Below, one piece after another: positions 1-5,192 of a DNA stretch of 6,236 nucleotides. Made by a program: the position numbers and the translations under genes. The notes under the pieces are model-generated. The model was not told the origin of the DNA. It worked only from the letters and a program-made list of their open reading frames with translations, and made no database searches. This DNA is from Chitinophagaceae bacterium (GTDB lineage Bacteria > Bacteroidota > Bacteroidia > Chitinophagales > Chitinophagaceae), in NCBI GenBank assembly GCA_025455665.1, contig JALOMC010000154.1, positions 1 to 6,236 of the forward strand, given 5' to 3'. Numbering within the stretch: position 1 is the first letter of the stretch; every line of letters begins with the position of its first letter.

Positions 1-43
1 AGCAAGACCGGTGAAGCGGGCCTCGAAAATATGGGAGTCGCAC
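1..43. other. Left-edge sequence, probably the tail of a plus-strand gene
   Basis: Only 43 bases precede the terminator at 44-75. On the plus strand one frame stops at TGA 12-14 and another at TAA 59-61, inside the hairpin loop. Either could be the end of a gene entering from the left, converging on ffh. No plausible minus-strand start was found here. The bidirectional terminator next to it favours a convergent gene end, but the product cannot be identified from so few codons. I also tested a tRNA 3' end; no T-arm folds. Confidence 0.25.
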
Positions 44-75
44 AAAAAAGCGCCGGATTAATCCGACGCTTTTTT
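44..75. terminator. Bidirectional intrinsic terminator downstream of ffh
   Basis: Six A's (44-49), GCG, one mismatched base, then the perfect 12-bp palindrome CGGATTAATCCG (54-65), one mismatched base, CGC, and six T's (70-75). The arms pair along almost their whole length, and each strand ends in a T6 tract, so it can terminate in both directions. On the minus strand it lies 24 nt past the ffh stop codon; on the plus strand it would serve whatever gene enters from the left edge. Confidence 0.85.
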
Positions 76-98
76 ATCACATACTTATCGAAGCGCAA

Positions 99-1415
99 TC
101 AGCGACGACCCATCATGCCACCCATGGGCATCTTGTTCATCATCTTCATCATTTGCTTCATTTGCTCAAACTGCTTCATGAAGGCATTTACATCTTCCAG
201 CTTTTTGCCGCTGCCTTTTGCAATGCGAGCCTTTCGGCCGGGGCTAATGATGTCGGGGTTGGCCCGCTCTTCGGGCGTCATGCTTTGAATCATGGCTTCA
301 ATGCCTTTAAAGGCATCATCGGGTACATCCAGGTCCTTTATTTGCTTGCCCACTCCGGGAATCATACCCAGCAGATCTTTCATGTTGCCCATTTTTTTGA
401 TCTGCTGTATCTGCTGCAGGAAATCCTCGAAATCGAACTGATTCTTGCGAATCTTTTTTTCCAGCTTTTTAGCCTGCTCTTCATCAAACTGGGCCTGCGC
501 CTTTTCTACCAGCGTGGTAATATCGCCCATACCCAGTATGCGCTGGGCCATCCGGTCGGGGTAAAACACATCCAGCGCATCCATCTTTTCGCCATTGCTC
601 ACGAATTTGATGGGCTTTTGCACCGTGTATTTGATGGACAAAGCGGCACCCCCACGGGTATCGCCATCCAGCTTGGTCAGCACCACGCCGCTAAAGTCGA
701 GGCGGTCATTGAAAGCTTTGGCGGTATTCACAGCATCCTGGCCGGTCATACTATCCACCACAAATAAGATCTCGGTGGGGTTGACAGCGGCCTTGATGTT
801 GGCTACCTCCGTCATCATCACCTCATCTACTGCCAGGCGGCCTGCAGTATCAATGATGACCACGTTTTTGTTTTTGGCTTTTGCTTCGCGTATGGCCGCT
901 TGCGCAATGGCTACTGCGTCTTTGTTTTCCGGCTCGCTGTACACGTCCACTTTTACCTGCTCGCCCAGCACTTTTAGCTGGTCGATGGCGGCCGGGCGGT
1001 AGATGTCGGCTGCCACCAGCAGCGGGCTTTTACCCTTTTTGGTTTTCAGATAATTGGCCAGCTTTCCGCTGAAGGTGGTTTTACCACTACCCTGCAGGCC
1101 TGCTATCAGTATTACGGCGGGGTTGCCATTGGTACTAAATTCGCTGGCTGCACCTCCCATCAGTTCCGCCAGCTCGTCCTGTACTATTTTCACCATCTGC
1201 TGGCCCGGGCTCACTGCCAGCAGCACTTTTTCGCCCAGCGCTTTGTCCTTTACCTTGTCGGTAAATTCTTTGGCTATTTTATAGTTCACGTCGGCATCTA
1301 CCAATGCCCGCCGGATGTCTTTGACGGTATTGGCAATGTTCAGCTCATTAATTCTTGCCTGGCCTTTAATGTTTTTAAAGGCCGACTCCAACCGCTCCTG
1401 CAACGATTCAAACAT
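99..1415 (-). CDS. ffh: Signal recognition particle protein Ffh (SRP54 GTPase)
   Basis: 438 aa, the usual length for bacterial Ffh. The protein binds the 4.5S/SRP RNA and signal sequences emerging from ribosomes, and with the receptor FtsY delivers nascent membrane proteins to SecYEG. The helical N domain covers about residues 1-90. The G domain follows: G1 P-loop GLQGSGKTT (106-114), DIYRPAAIDQL (137-147), G3 DTAGR (189-193), G4 TKLDGDTRGG (247-256), and a closing loop FVSNGEK (271-277). The M domain runs from about 300 to the end. It includes the RNA-binding segment SPGRKARIAKGSG (391-403) and a methionine-rich tail (about 419-436) suited to holding hydrophobic signal peptides. The ATG at 1415 gives the canonical N-terminus. 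There is no Shine-Dalgarno sequence, as is normal for Bacteroidota. rpoD lies upstream on the same strand but is separated by its own terminator. All key GTPase motifs are intact, so this should be functional and essential. Confidence 0.97.
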   Translation of the reverse strand: MFESLQERLESAFKNIKGQARINELNIANTVKDIRRALVDADVNYKIAKEFTDKVKDKALGEKVLLAVSPGQQMVKIVQDELAELMGGAASEFSTNGNPAVILIAGLQGSGKTTFSGKLANYLKTKKGKSPLLVAADIYRPAAIDQLKVLGEQVKVDVYSEPENKDAVAIAQAAIREAKAKNKNVVIIDTAGRLAVDEVMMTEVANIKAAVNPTEILFVVDSMTGQDAVNTAKAFNDRLDFSGVVLTKLDGDTRGGAALSIKYTVQKPIKFVSNGEKMDALDVFYPDRMAQRILGMGDITTLVEKAQAQFDEEQAKKLEKKIRKNQFDFEDFLQQIQQIKKMGNMKDLLGMIPGVGKQIKDLDVPDDAFKGIEAMIQSMTPEERANPDIISPGRKARIAKGSGKKLEDVNAFMKQFEQMKQMMKMMNKMPMGGMMGRR

Positions 1416-1419
1416 GCGA

Positions 1420-1451
1420 GAAAACTATTTCTGGTTAATACAACACACAAA
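1420..1451 (-). promoter_or_regulatory. Candidate Bacteroidota-type promoter for ffh
   Basis: Read on the minus strand: TTTG (1451-1448), 20 nt, then TAGTTTTC (1427-1420). This fits the TTTG-N19-21-TAnnTTTG pattern of Bacteroidota primary-sigma promoters except for the final G. The predicted transcription start would fall at or within a few bases of the ffh ATG, implying a leaderless or nearly leaderless mRNA. The TTTG lies in the T-tract of the rpoD terminator. This is pattern matching only; the mRNA start may lie elsewhere. Confidence 0.35.
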
Positions 1452-1480
1452 AAAGGATGTAATCAATAACGAATACATCC
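1449..1480 (-). terminator. Intrinsic terminator of rpoD
   Basis: Read on the minus strand, the perfect 7-bp stem GGATGTA / TACATCC (1474-1480 with 1455-1461) closes a 12-nt loop and is followed directly by six T's (1454-1449). It begins 41 nt after the rpoD stop codon, so it separates the rpoD and ffh transcripts. The stem is modest in GC content, so some read-through into ffh is possible. Confidence 0.7.
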
Positions 1481-1521
1481 TACAAACGAGCTGCGAAATT
1501 AAGGGATTCGGCCGATGGGTA

Positions 1522-2397
1522 TCAGGTACCGAGGTATACGCGTAGCAGTTTGCTCCGGCTGGCGCTTTGCAGCTTGGCCAGTGCTTTGTCCTTTATCTGG
1601 CGCACCCGTTCGCGGGTCAGGTGAAAGCGATGCCCGATATCTTCGAGGCTAAGCGGACTATCGACCCCGATGCCAAAAAAGTAGCAAAGCACCTCTTTTT
1701 GCCGCTCAGTAAGGGTACTGAGGCTACGGTGAATTTCGGTTTGCAGCGACTCGTGATGGTCGAGGCGGGTGTTGGCCTGCTCGGCATTGGGGTTCACCAT
1801 CAGGTCTATCAGCGCACTGTCTTCGCCATCGGCCACCGGGGCATCCATACTCACGTGCTTGCCCGAAATGCTTAGCGAAGCAGCCACTTCATCGGTTTCC
1901 ATTTCCAGCACATCGGCCAGTTCTTCGGGGGTTGGTTCCCGTTCGTACTCTTGTTCCAACTGGTTAAAAGCACGGCTTATCTTATTGGTGAGCCCCACTT
2001 TGTTCAGCGGCAGCCGTACTATGCGGCTTTGCTCTGCCAGGGCTTGCAGAATACTTTGCCGGATCCACCATACTGCGTAAGAAATGAATTTGAATCCGCG
2101 GGTTTCGTCGAACCGCTGCGCTGCCCTGATGAGGCCAAGGTTTCCTTCGTTGATGAGATCGCTCAGGGTGAGACCCTGGTTTTGGTACTGCTTGGCTACG
2201 CTTACTACAAATCGCAGGTTGGCAGCCACCAGGCGATCAAGCGCCTTTTGGTCGCCCTGCTTGATGCGGATGGCCAGCTGTACTTCCTCCTCAGGGGTAA
2301 TCAATACCACCCGACCGATTTCCTGTAGGTACTTTTCGAGGCTTTGGGATTCACGATTAGTAATAGACTTCGTGATCTTGAGTTGGCGCATGCTCAT
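1522..2397 (-). CDS. rpoD: Primary RNA polymerase sigma factor (RpoD/SigA, sigma-70 family)
   Basis: 291 aa, matching the short primary sigma of Bacteroidota, which lacks region 1.1 and the large non-conserved insert of E. coli RpoD. It directs RNA polymerase to housekeeping promoters, which in this phylum are TTTG/TAnnTTTG. Region 1.2 is about residues 18-48. Region 2 (about 52-122) contains DLINEGNLGLIRAAQRFDE and the near-invariant melting/-10 helix ETRGFKFISYAVWWIRQSI (98-116). Region 3 is about 125-200, including the conserved HVSMDAP (181-187). Region 4 is about 222-286, with the helix-turn-helix LSLEDIGHRFHLTRERVRQIKDKA (249-272). The full set of regions, including 3 and 1.2, argues against an ECF or flagellar sigma. 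The start is ambiguous: ATG at 2397 gives MSMRQLKI, while ATG at 2391 gives MRQLKI, the N-terminus I recall as usual for the family. It has its own terminator downstream and a candidate promoter about 100 nt upstream. Confidence 0.95.
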   Translation of the reverse strand: MSMRQLKITKSITNRESQSLEKYLQEIGRVVLITPEEEVQLAIRIKQGDQKALDRLVAANLRFVVSVAKQYQNQGLTLSDLINEGNLGLIRAAQRFDETRGFKFISYAVWWIRQSILQALAEQSRIVRLPLNKVGLTNKISRAFNQLEQEYEREPTPEELADVLEMETDEVAASLSISGKHVSMDAPVADGEDSALIDLMVNPNAEQANTRLDHHESLQTEIHRSLSTLTERQKEVLCYFFGIGVDSPLSLEDIGHRFHLTRERVRQIKDKALAKLQSASRSKLLRVYLGT

Positions 2398-2500
2398 GGG
2401 TAAGAATTTAGTGAGAATTGATAGAAAGGGCTATGTGTGAACGTAAGCGGAAATGCAATGCTGGAAAGCCAACCACACGGATTCTGACGCGGCGTTAGAG

Positions 2501-2533
2501 GAAAGTTAAGGAGAACCCAAAACCATTTCCAAA
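2501..2533 (-). promoter_or_regulatory. Candidate Bacteroidota-type promoter for rpoD
   Basis: On the minus strand, TTTG (2533-2530) lies in an A/T tract, followed by 21 nt and TAACTTTC (2508-2501). This is one base away from the TAnnTTTG consensus. Transcription would start near 2494, giving a 5' leader of about 97 nt for rpoD. The ffh candidate also ends in TTTC instead of TTTG. A second, exact -7 match (TAAATTTG, 2626-2619 on the minus strand) lies further upstream but has no TTTG at the right distance. Confidence 0.4.
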
Positions 2534-2610
2534 AAAAATTTAAGAATTGCCGGAAATACCGGGAATGTACGCAGCCCCTGTTTAAACACACTGGCCAACA
2601 GGCTACACAA

Positions 2611-2636
2611 AGCGCTGCCAAATTTATTTTGGCGCT
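2611..2636. repeat. Interrupted inverted repeat upstream of the START-like gene
   Basis: AGCG (2611-2614) pairs with CGCT (2633-2636), and CCAAA (2618-2622) pairs with TTTGG (2628-2632) around a 5-base loop; three unpaired bases interrupt the left arm. It overlaps the TTTG of the plus-strand promoter candidate and an exact TAAATTTG on the minus strand. It could be an operator or a chance hairpin; it lacks the T-tract of a terminator. Confidence 0.3.
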
Positions 2637-2657
2637 ACGATTTATTTTCTATTATTG
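2628..2657 (+). promoter_or_regulatory. Candidate promoter for the START-like gene
   Basis: TTTG (2628-2631), 18 nt, then TATTATTG (2650-2657), one mismatch from TAnnTTTG. A start near 2664 would give a leader of about 50 nt before the ATG at 2713. The TTG at 2629 is an in-frame alternative start codon, but it lies inside this element and would precede the predicted transcription start, which argues against the longer protein. Confidence 0.3.
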
Positions 2658-2712
2658 CACGGTTCGCATTGGTGATCAATGGAATCATGAACAGCTAATG
2701 AGTGCTACGATA

Positions 2713-3093
2713 ATGAGCAAAAAGCAAAAATTCACACTGGAATACCCTGTAAGGTGCTCACCCACCATTTTGTACGAGTTTCTCTCCACCTCCAACGGCC
2801 TGCAAGAGTGGTTTGCTGACAAAGTAGACGATAAGGAAGAGATATTCTCTTTTACCTGGAACGGTAGCACCGACCAGGCTGAAGTAGTAGAAAAAGAACA
2901 GGATAAGTTCATTCGTTTTCACTGGCTACACGCTGGTACGGAGGAGTACTTCGAGTTTCGCATCGAAAAAACTGAAGTGAGCAATCAGACAATTCTGGTG
3001 ATCACTGATTTTGCGGAAAAAGGGGAAGTGAAAGACCAGTCTCAATTGTGGGATTATCAGGTGAAAGACCTTTTTCACCGATTGGGTAACTAG
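2713..3093 (+). CDS. START-like domain protein (AHSA1/SRPBCC superfamily)
   Basis: 126 aa from the ATG at 2713, a small single-domain cytosolic protein with no signal peptide or membrane segment. The start EYPVRCSPTILYEFLST, then GLQEWFADKV (about residues 29-38) and FTWNGS (47-52) are typical of the helix-grip START-like/Aha1-type fold that forms a hydrophobic cavity. I recall close relatives as conserved single-copy proteins of Bacteroidota with no assigned ligand, so the function is unknown; the fold suggests binding of a small hydrophobic ligand or a protein partner. The longer open frame back to TTG 2629 adds 28 residues without family resemblance. An ATG at 2698 would add five; 2713 (MSKKQKF) best matches the family. 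Its TAG stop overlaps the stop of the converging gene, and its transcript probably ends at the terminator at 3151-3182. Confidence 0.88.
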   Translation: MSKKQKFTLEYPVRCSPTILYEFLSTSNGLQEWFADKVDDKEEIFSFTWNGSTDQAEVVEKEQDKFIRFHWLHAGTEEYFEFRIEKTEVSNQTILVITDFAEKGEVKDQSQLWDYQVKDLFHRLGN

Positions 3094-3698
3094 CCTGCTG
3101 CAGCCAGCGCTGCTACCAGCAGGCGGTACTGCTCAGTATAAAATGATTTTACCTGTGGCCATTGGTCCACAGGTATTTTTTTGCCGGCTATTGCGTACAG
3201 CTGATTGTATTGGGCCACCGGCTGATCCATATCAGACAGCCTTTGCCAATGATCGGGTGGCAGCTGCTGATCCCAAGGGTTATTGGTAATGCCGCAGATA
3301 AAGCCTTGTTGCTCCAGTTGGGCAAACGCTGCGTAAAATCGGTGCAAAAAACTGCCTGACAGCTGGAGCCGGATGCTGAAACCATGCCCCCACCAAAAAA
3401 AGCTTCTGATGGCAAAATGCCCTTCCTGATCGCCGAAATTGCGAGGATAATCCAGCATCACCCAGGGCATATGCTCATACTTTTCCCCTTTCGACACCTT
3501 TGGAATCACATTGAAAATAGCAGGGTAATGCGCCACCAACGGAATACTGAGCTGCCGGTAATCATCTGCCAATTCGCCAAACAGTTCGCCGACAGCGTCT
3601 ATCACCCGGTTCTTCGTTAAAATAAAAGCGGGGGTTTGTGCCAGCTGCCATTCTGCATCTGAAAGTGCTACTTTTGAATCGCTGTCGGGCAAACGCAT
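3090..3698 (-). CDS. Conserved hypothetical protein of unknown function
   Basis: 202 aa, soluble, with no signal peptide or transmembrane helix. I do not know a function. It resembles uncharacterised proteins I recall from Bacteroidota. The most conserved-looking parts are SKGEKYEHMPWVMLDYPR (69-86) and FAIRSFFWWGHGFSI (95-109), a charged/aromatic core followed by LQLSG. The N-terminal half is helical with acidic residues (about 34-48), and the tail is alanine-rich. The start is well fixed: the ATG at 3696-3698 is preceded directly by an in-frame TAA (3699-3701). The start lies 8 bp from that of the divergent LptF/LptG gene, so its promoter must lie inside the permease coding sequence. I found no good TAnnTTTG match there. 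Its 3' end carries two hairpins and a terminator acting on the opposite strand. There are no recognisable catalytic motifs. Confidence 0.82.
   Translation of the reverse strand: MRLPDSDSKVALSDAEWQLAQTPAFILTKNRVIDAVGELFGELADDYRQLSIPLVAHYPAIFNVIPKVSKGEKYEHMPWVMLDYPRNFGDQEGHFAIRSFFWWGHGFSIRLQLSGSFLHRFYAAFAQLEQQGFICGITNNPWDQQLPPDHWQRLSDMDQPVAQYNQLYAIAGKKIPVDQWPQVKSFYTEQYRLLVAALAAAG
3093..3124. repeat. Stem-loop starting on the START-like gene's stop codon
   Basis: GCCTGCTG (3093-3100) pairs perfectly with CAGCAGGC (3117-3124). Inside, CAGC (3101-3104) can pair with GCTG (3109-3112), leaving a 4-nt bulge. The stem begins at the last base of the plus-strand TAG. On the minus strand it lies in the last codons of the 202-aa gene. 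No T-tract follows on either strand, so it may protect a 3' end or help ending, but it is not a standard terminator. Confidence 0.45.
3151..3182 (+). terminator. Intrinsic terminator of the START-like gene, inside the opposing gene
   Basis: ACCTGTGG (3151-3158) pairs perfectly with CCACAGGT (3167-3174) around an 8-nt loop, followed by A and seven T's (3176-3182). It acts on the plus strand, 57 nt after the TAG of the START-like gene. It lies wholly inside the converging 202-aa gene, where the same bases encode the lysine-rich stretch KKIPVDQWPQ (173-182). On the minus strand no T-tract follows, so the opposing gene should not be terminated here. Confidence 0.75.
3669..3676 (+). promoter_or_regulatory. 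Candidate -7 element for the LptF/LptG-family gene
   Basis: TACTTTTG matches TAnnTTTG exactly. It predicts a start near 3682 and a leader of about 25 nt before the GTG at 3707. The TTTG at 3635-3638 is too far (30 nt), and nothing better than CTG is found at 19-21 nt, so the upstream half is weak. The element lies within the first ten codons of the divergent 202-aa gene. Confidence 0.4.
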
Positions 3699-3706
3699 TT
3701 ACACTA

Positions 3707-5149
3707 GTGATTAAGCGACTTGATAAACTGATATTACGTGCCTTTATTGGGCCGTTTCTGGCCACTTTCCTCATCGCCATTTTTGTGCTGATACTCCAGT
3801 TCTTCTGGCTTTGGATCGATGACTTCGTAGGTAAAGGTATCGACATGCTGACGCTGGCCCAAGTTATTCTTTATGTGGCCGCCAGTTGGGTACCGGTAGC
3901 CCTGCCCCTGGCCATGCTACTCAGCACCATCATGACGTTTGGCAACCTGGGCGAAAGTTACGAGCTGGTAGCTATCAAATCGGCGGGCATTTCGCTGCGT
4001 CGGTTCATGCGGCCCATCATGGTGGTCAGTGTACTTATTGCCGCCATCGCCTTTTTGTTCAACAACAACATCATTCCGATCGTCAATCTTCGGCTCAACA
4101 AGTTGAAGTATGAAATTGTGTACTCGAAACCAGCATTCGATATCAAGGCCGGCGTTTTTTACGACAATATTCCTGGCTATGTCATCAAGCTGGGCAGCAA
4201 AAGCGAGGATGGCAGCAGCATTAAAGACATCATGATATACGAGCAGGGTAACTACCTGCAAGAAAACATGATTATAGCCGACAGCGGCTCTATGAAAGTG
4301 AGTGATAACAAACGCTTTCTGCGCTTTAAGCTGTACAATGGTACCCGCTACGAAGAACGGGGAATGCGCAACACTACCAATACCGAAATGATCCGGGTGC
4401 GCTTTAAAGATTATGACAAGGTATTTGACCTGTCAAGCTTTATGCGGGTACAAAGCGACGATAGTTTGTTTAAAGACAACTACCGCATGCTGAGTGTACG
4501 GCAACTTCAACGCTTCAACGATTCGGTGAGCTACAAAATCGACAGCATATCGATGCGCCTTCGCCGGGATATTGGCAGCCAATTTGCCTTTGTACAACTG
4601 CACGATAGCAACCGGCTGACACTTCCACGCATCAGCAAGGCCCCGGCCTCCATCGATCAAATCATTCCCGATTCGGCCAAAATGCCTTCGGCCGATGCTG
4701 CTTTGTCGAAAATCAATAGCGCCCAAAGCTCGGTAGCCATTTTGAGTGGCGAATTAGGATCGAAAGACCGCGACAAACGCCACTTTATGTTTGGCATTCA
4801 CCAAAAATTCGCGTTGTCATTCGCCTGCTTTGTTATGTTTTTAATCGGCGCCCCGTTGGGCGCTATCATCCGCAAGGGTGGTATTGGTACGCCGCTGGTA
4901 TTTGCCGTCATCTTTTTTGCCGTGTTTCACCTGTTGAACACCGCTGGCGAAAAACTGGCCAAAGAAGGCGTTTTACCAGTTTTTACCGGTACCTGGTTGC
5001 CAAGCATCGTACTGGTGCCTATTGGTCTCTTCCTTACCTACAAAGCCATGCGAGACTCGCAGCTGTTCAATAAAGAATTCTATTTCAGAACGGCGAGGCA
5101 GGTACGCGAAATATTTGCTAACTTAAAACGGGCATCCAACCGAACCTAG
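3707..5149 (+). CDS. LptF/LptG family permease (YjgP/YjgQ), LPS export
   Basis: 480 aa from GTG 3707. The family forms the membrane part of the LptB2FG ABC transporter, which extracts lipopolysaccharide from the inner membrane and passes it to LptC/LptA. Three N-terminal transmembrane helices (about 12-36, 48-78, 101-125) surround the cytoplasmic coupling segment FGNLGESYELVAIKSAGIS (78-96), which in this family meets the LptB ATPase. A periplasmic beta-jellyroll-type region (about 126-365) follows, then three C-terminal helices (about 366-388, 395-415, 428-446) with the conserved GAPLGAIIRKGGIGTPLV (381-398). It is longer than E. coli LptF/LptG (about 360 aa), with an extra polar stretch at about 245-355. 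The frame is open back to GTG 3638 and beyond, but MIKRLDKLILRAFIGPF is the usual family N-terminus, so GTG 3707 is preferred; the first in-frame ATG (3845) would remove helix 1. Sequence alone does not decide between LptF and LptG. Confidence 0.92.
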   Translation: MIKRLDKLILRAFIGPFLATFLIAIFVLILQFFWLWIDDFVGKGIDMLTLAQVILYVAASWVPVALPLAMLLSTIMTFGNLGESYELVAIKSAGISLRRFMRPIMVVSVLIAAIAFLFNNNIIPIVNLRLNKLKYEIVYSKPAFDIKAGVFYDNIPGYVIKLGSKSEDGSSIKDIMIYEQGNYLQENMIIADSGSMKVSDNKRFLRFKLYNGTRYEERGMRNTTNTEMIRVRFKDYDKVFDLSSFMRVQSDDSLFKDNYRMLSVRQLQRFNDSVSYKIDSISMRLRRDIGSQFAFVQLHDSNRLTLPRISKAPASIDQIIPDSAKMPSADAALSKINSAQSSVAILSGELGSKDRDKRHFMFGIHQKFALSFACFVMFLIGAPLGAIIRKGGIGTPLVFAVIFFAVFHLLNTAGEKLAKEGVLPVFTGTWLPSIVLVPIGLFLTYKAMRDSQLFNKEFYFRTARQVREIFANLKRASNRT

Positions 5150-5176
5150 CAGCCGGTTCTTTTAGGCCACGGCTGC
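5149..5176. repeat. GC-rich stem-loop between the permease and superoxide dismutase genes
   Basis: GCAGCCG (5149-5155) pairs perfectly with CGGCTGC (5170-5176) around a 14-nt loop. It starts on the last base of the permease TAG stop and ends 16 nt before the dismutase ATG. No T-tract follows, so it is unlikely to be a complete terminator; it could act as a 3'-end barrier or affect dismutase translation. Confidence 0.4.
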
Positions 5177-5192
5177 CGCAACACTACCCACT

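Larger units (their letters stand above)
2398..2712. other. Divergent intergenic region between rpoD and the START-like gene
   Basis: About 315 bp without a convincing gene. It holds a candidate rpoD promoter on the minus strand (2501-2533), an A-tract (2531-2538), a CCGG-N5-CCGG motif (2550-2562), the 10-bp palindrome TGTTTAAACA (2579-2588), an interrupted inverted repeat (2611-2636) and a candidate plus-strand promoter (2628-2657). A minus-strand open frame that crosses this region has no family resemblance and overlaps the rpoD start, so I treat it as noise. Confidence 0.6.

Noticed and set aside
1..43. Possible tRNA 3' end with TTCGAGG on the minus strand
   Set aside because: No T-arm stem pairs around it and there is no acceptor stem or CCA.
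153..767. 204-codon plus-strand open frame
   Set aside because: It is antisense to ffh, whose frame carries all GTPase and M-domain motifs; the translation has no family resemblance and is biased by the complementary codons.
2394..2621. 75-codon minus-strand open frame upstream of rpoD
   Set aside because: It overlaps the rpoD start, runs through the candidate promoter, has an odd Cys/Trp-rich composition and no recognisable motif.
2629..2712. N-terminal extension of the START-like protein from TTG 2629
   Set aside because: The extra 28 residues do not resemble the family, and the TTG lies within a candidate promoter; ATG 2713 gives the expected N-terminus.
3028..3070. 10-bp direct repeat GTGAAAGACC, 33 bp apart
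   Set aside because: Both copies are in frame and encode similar VKD residues; this is too short and coding-driven to be a meaningful repeat.
3060..3079. Hairpin GGTGAAA / TTTCACC near the end of the START-like gene
   Set aside because: No T-tract follows on either strand and it lies in conserved coding sequence, so it is probably chance.
3638..3706. Longer LptF/LptG start at GTG 3638
   Set aside because: It would overlap the divergent gene by about 60 bp and place polar residues ahead of the usual MIKRLDKLIL start.
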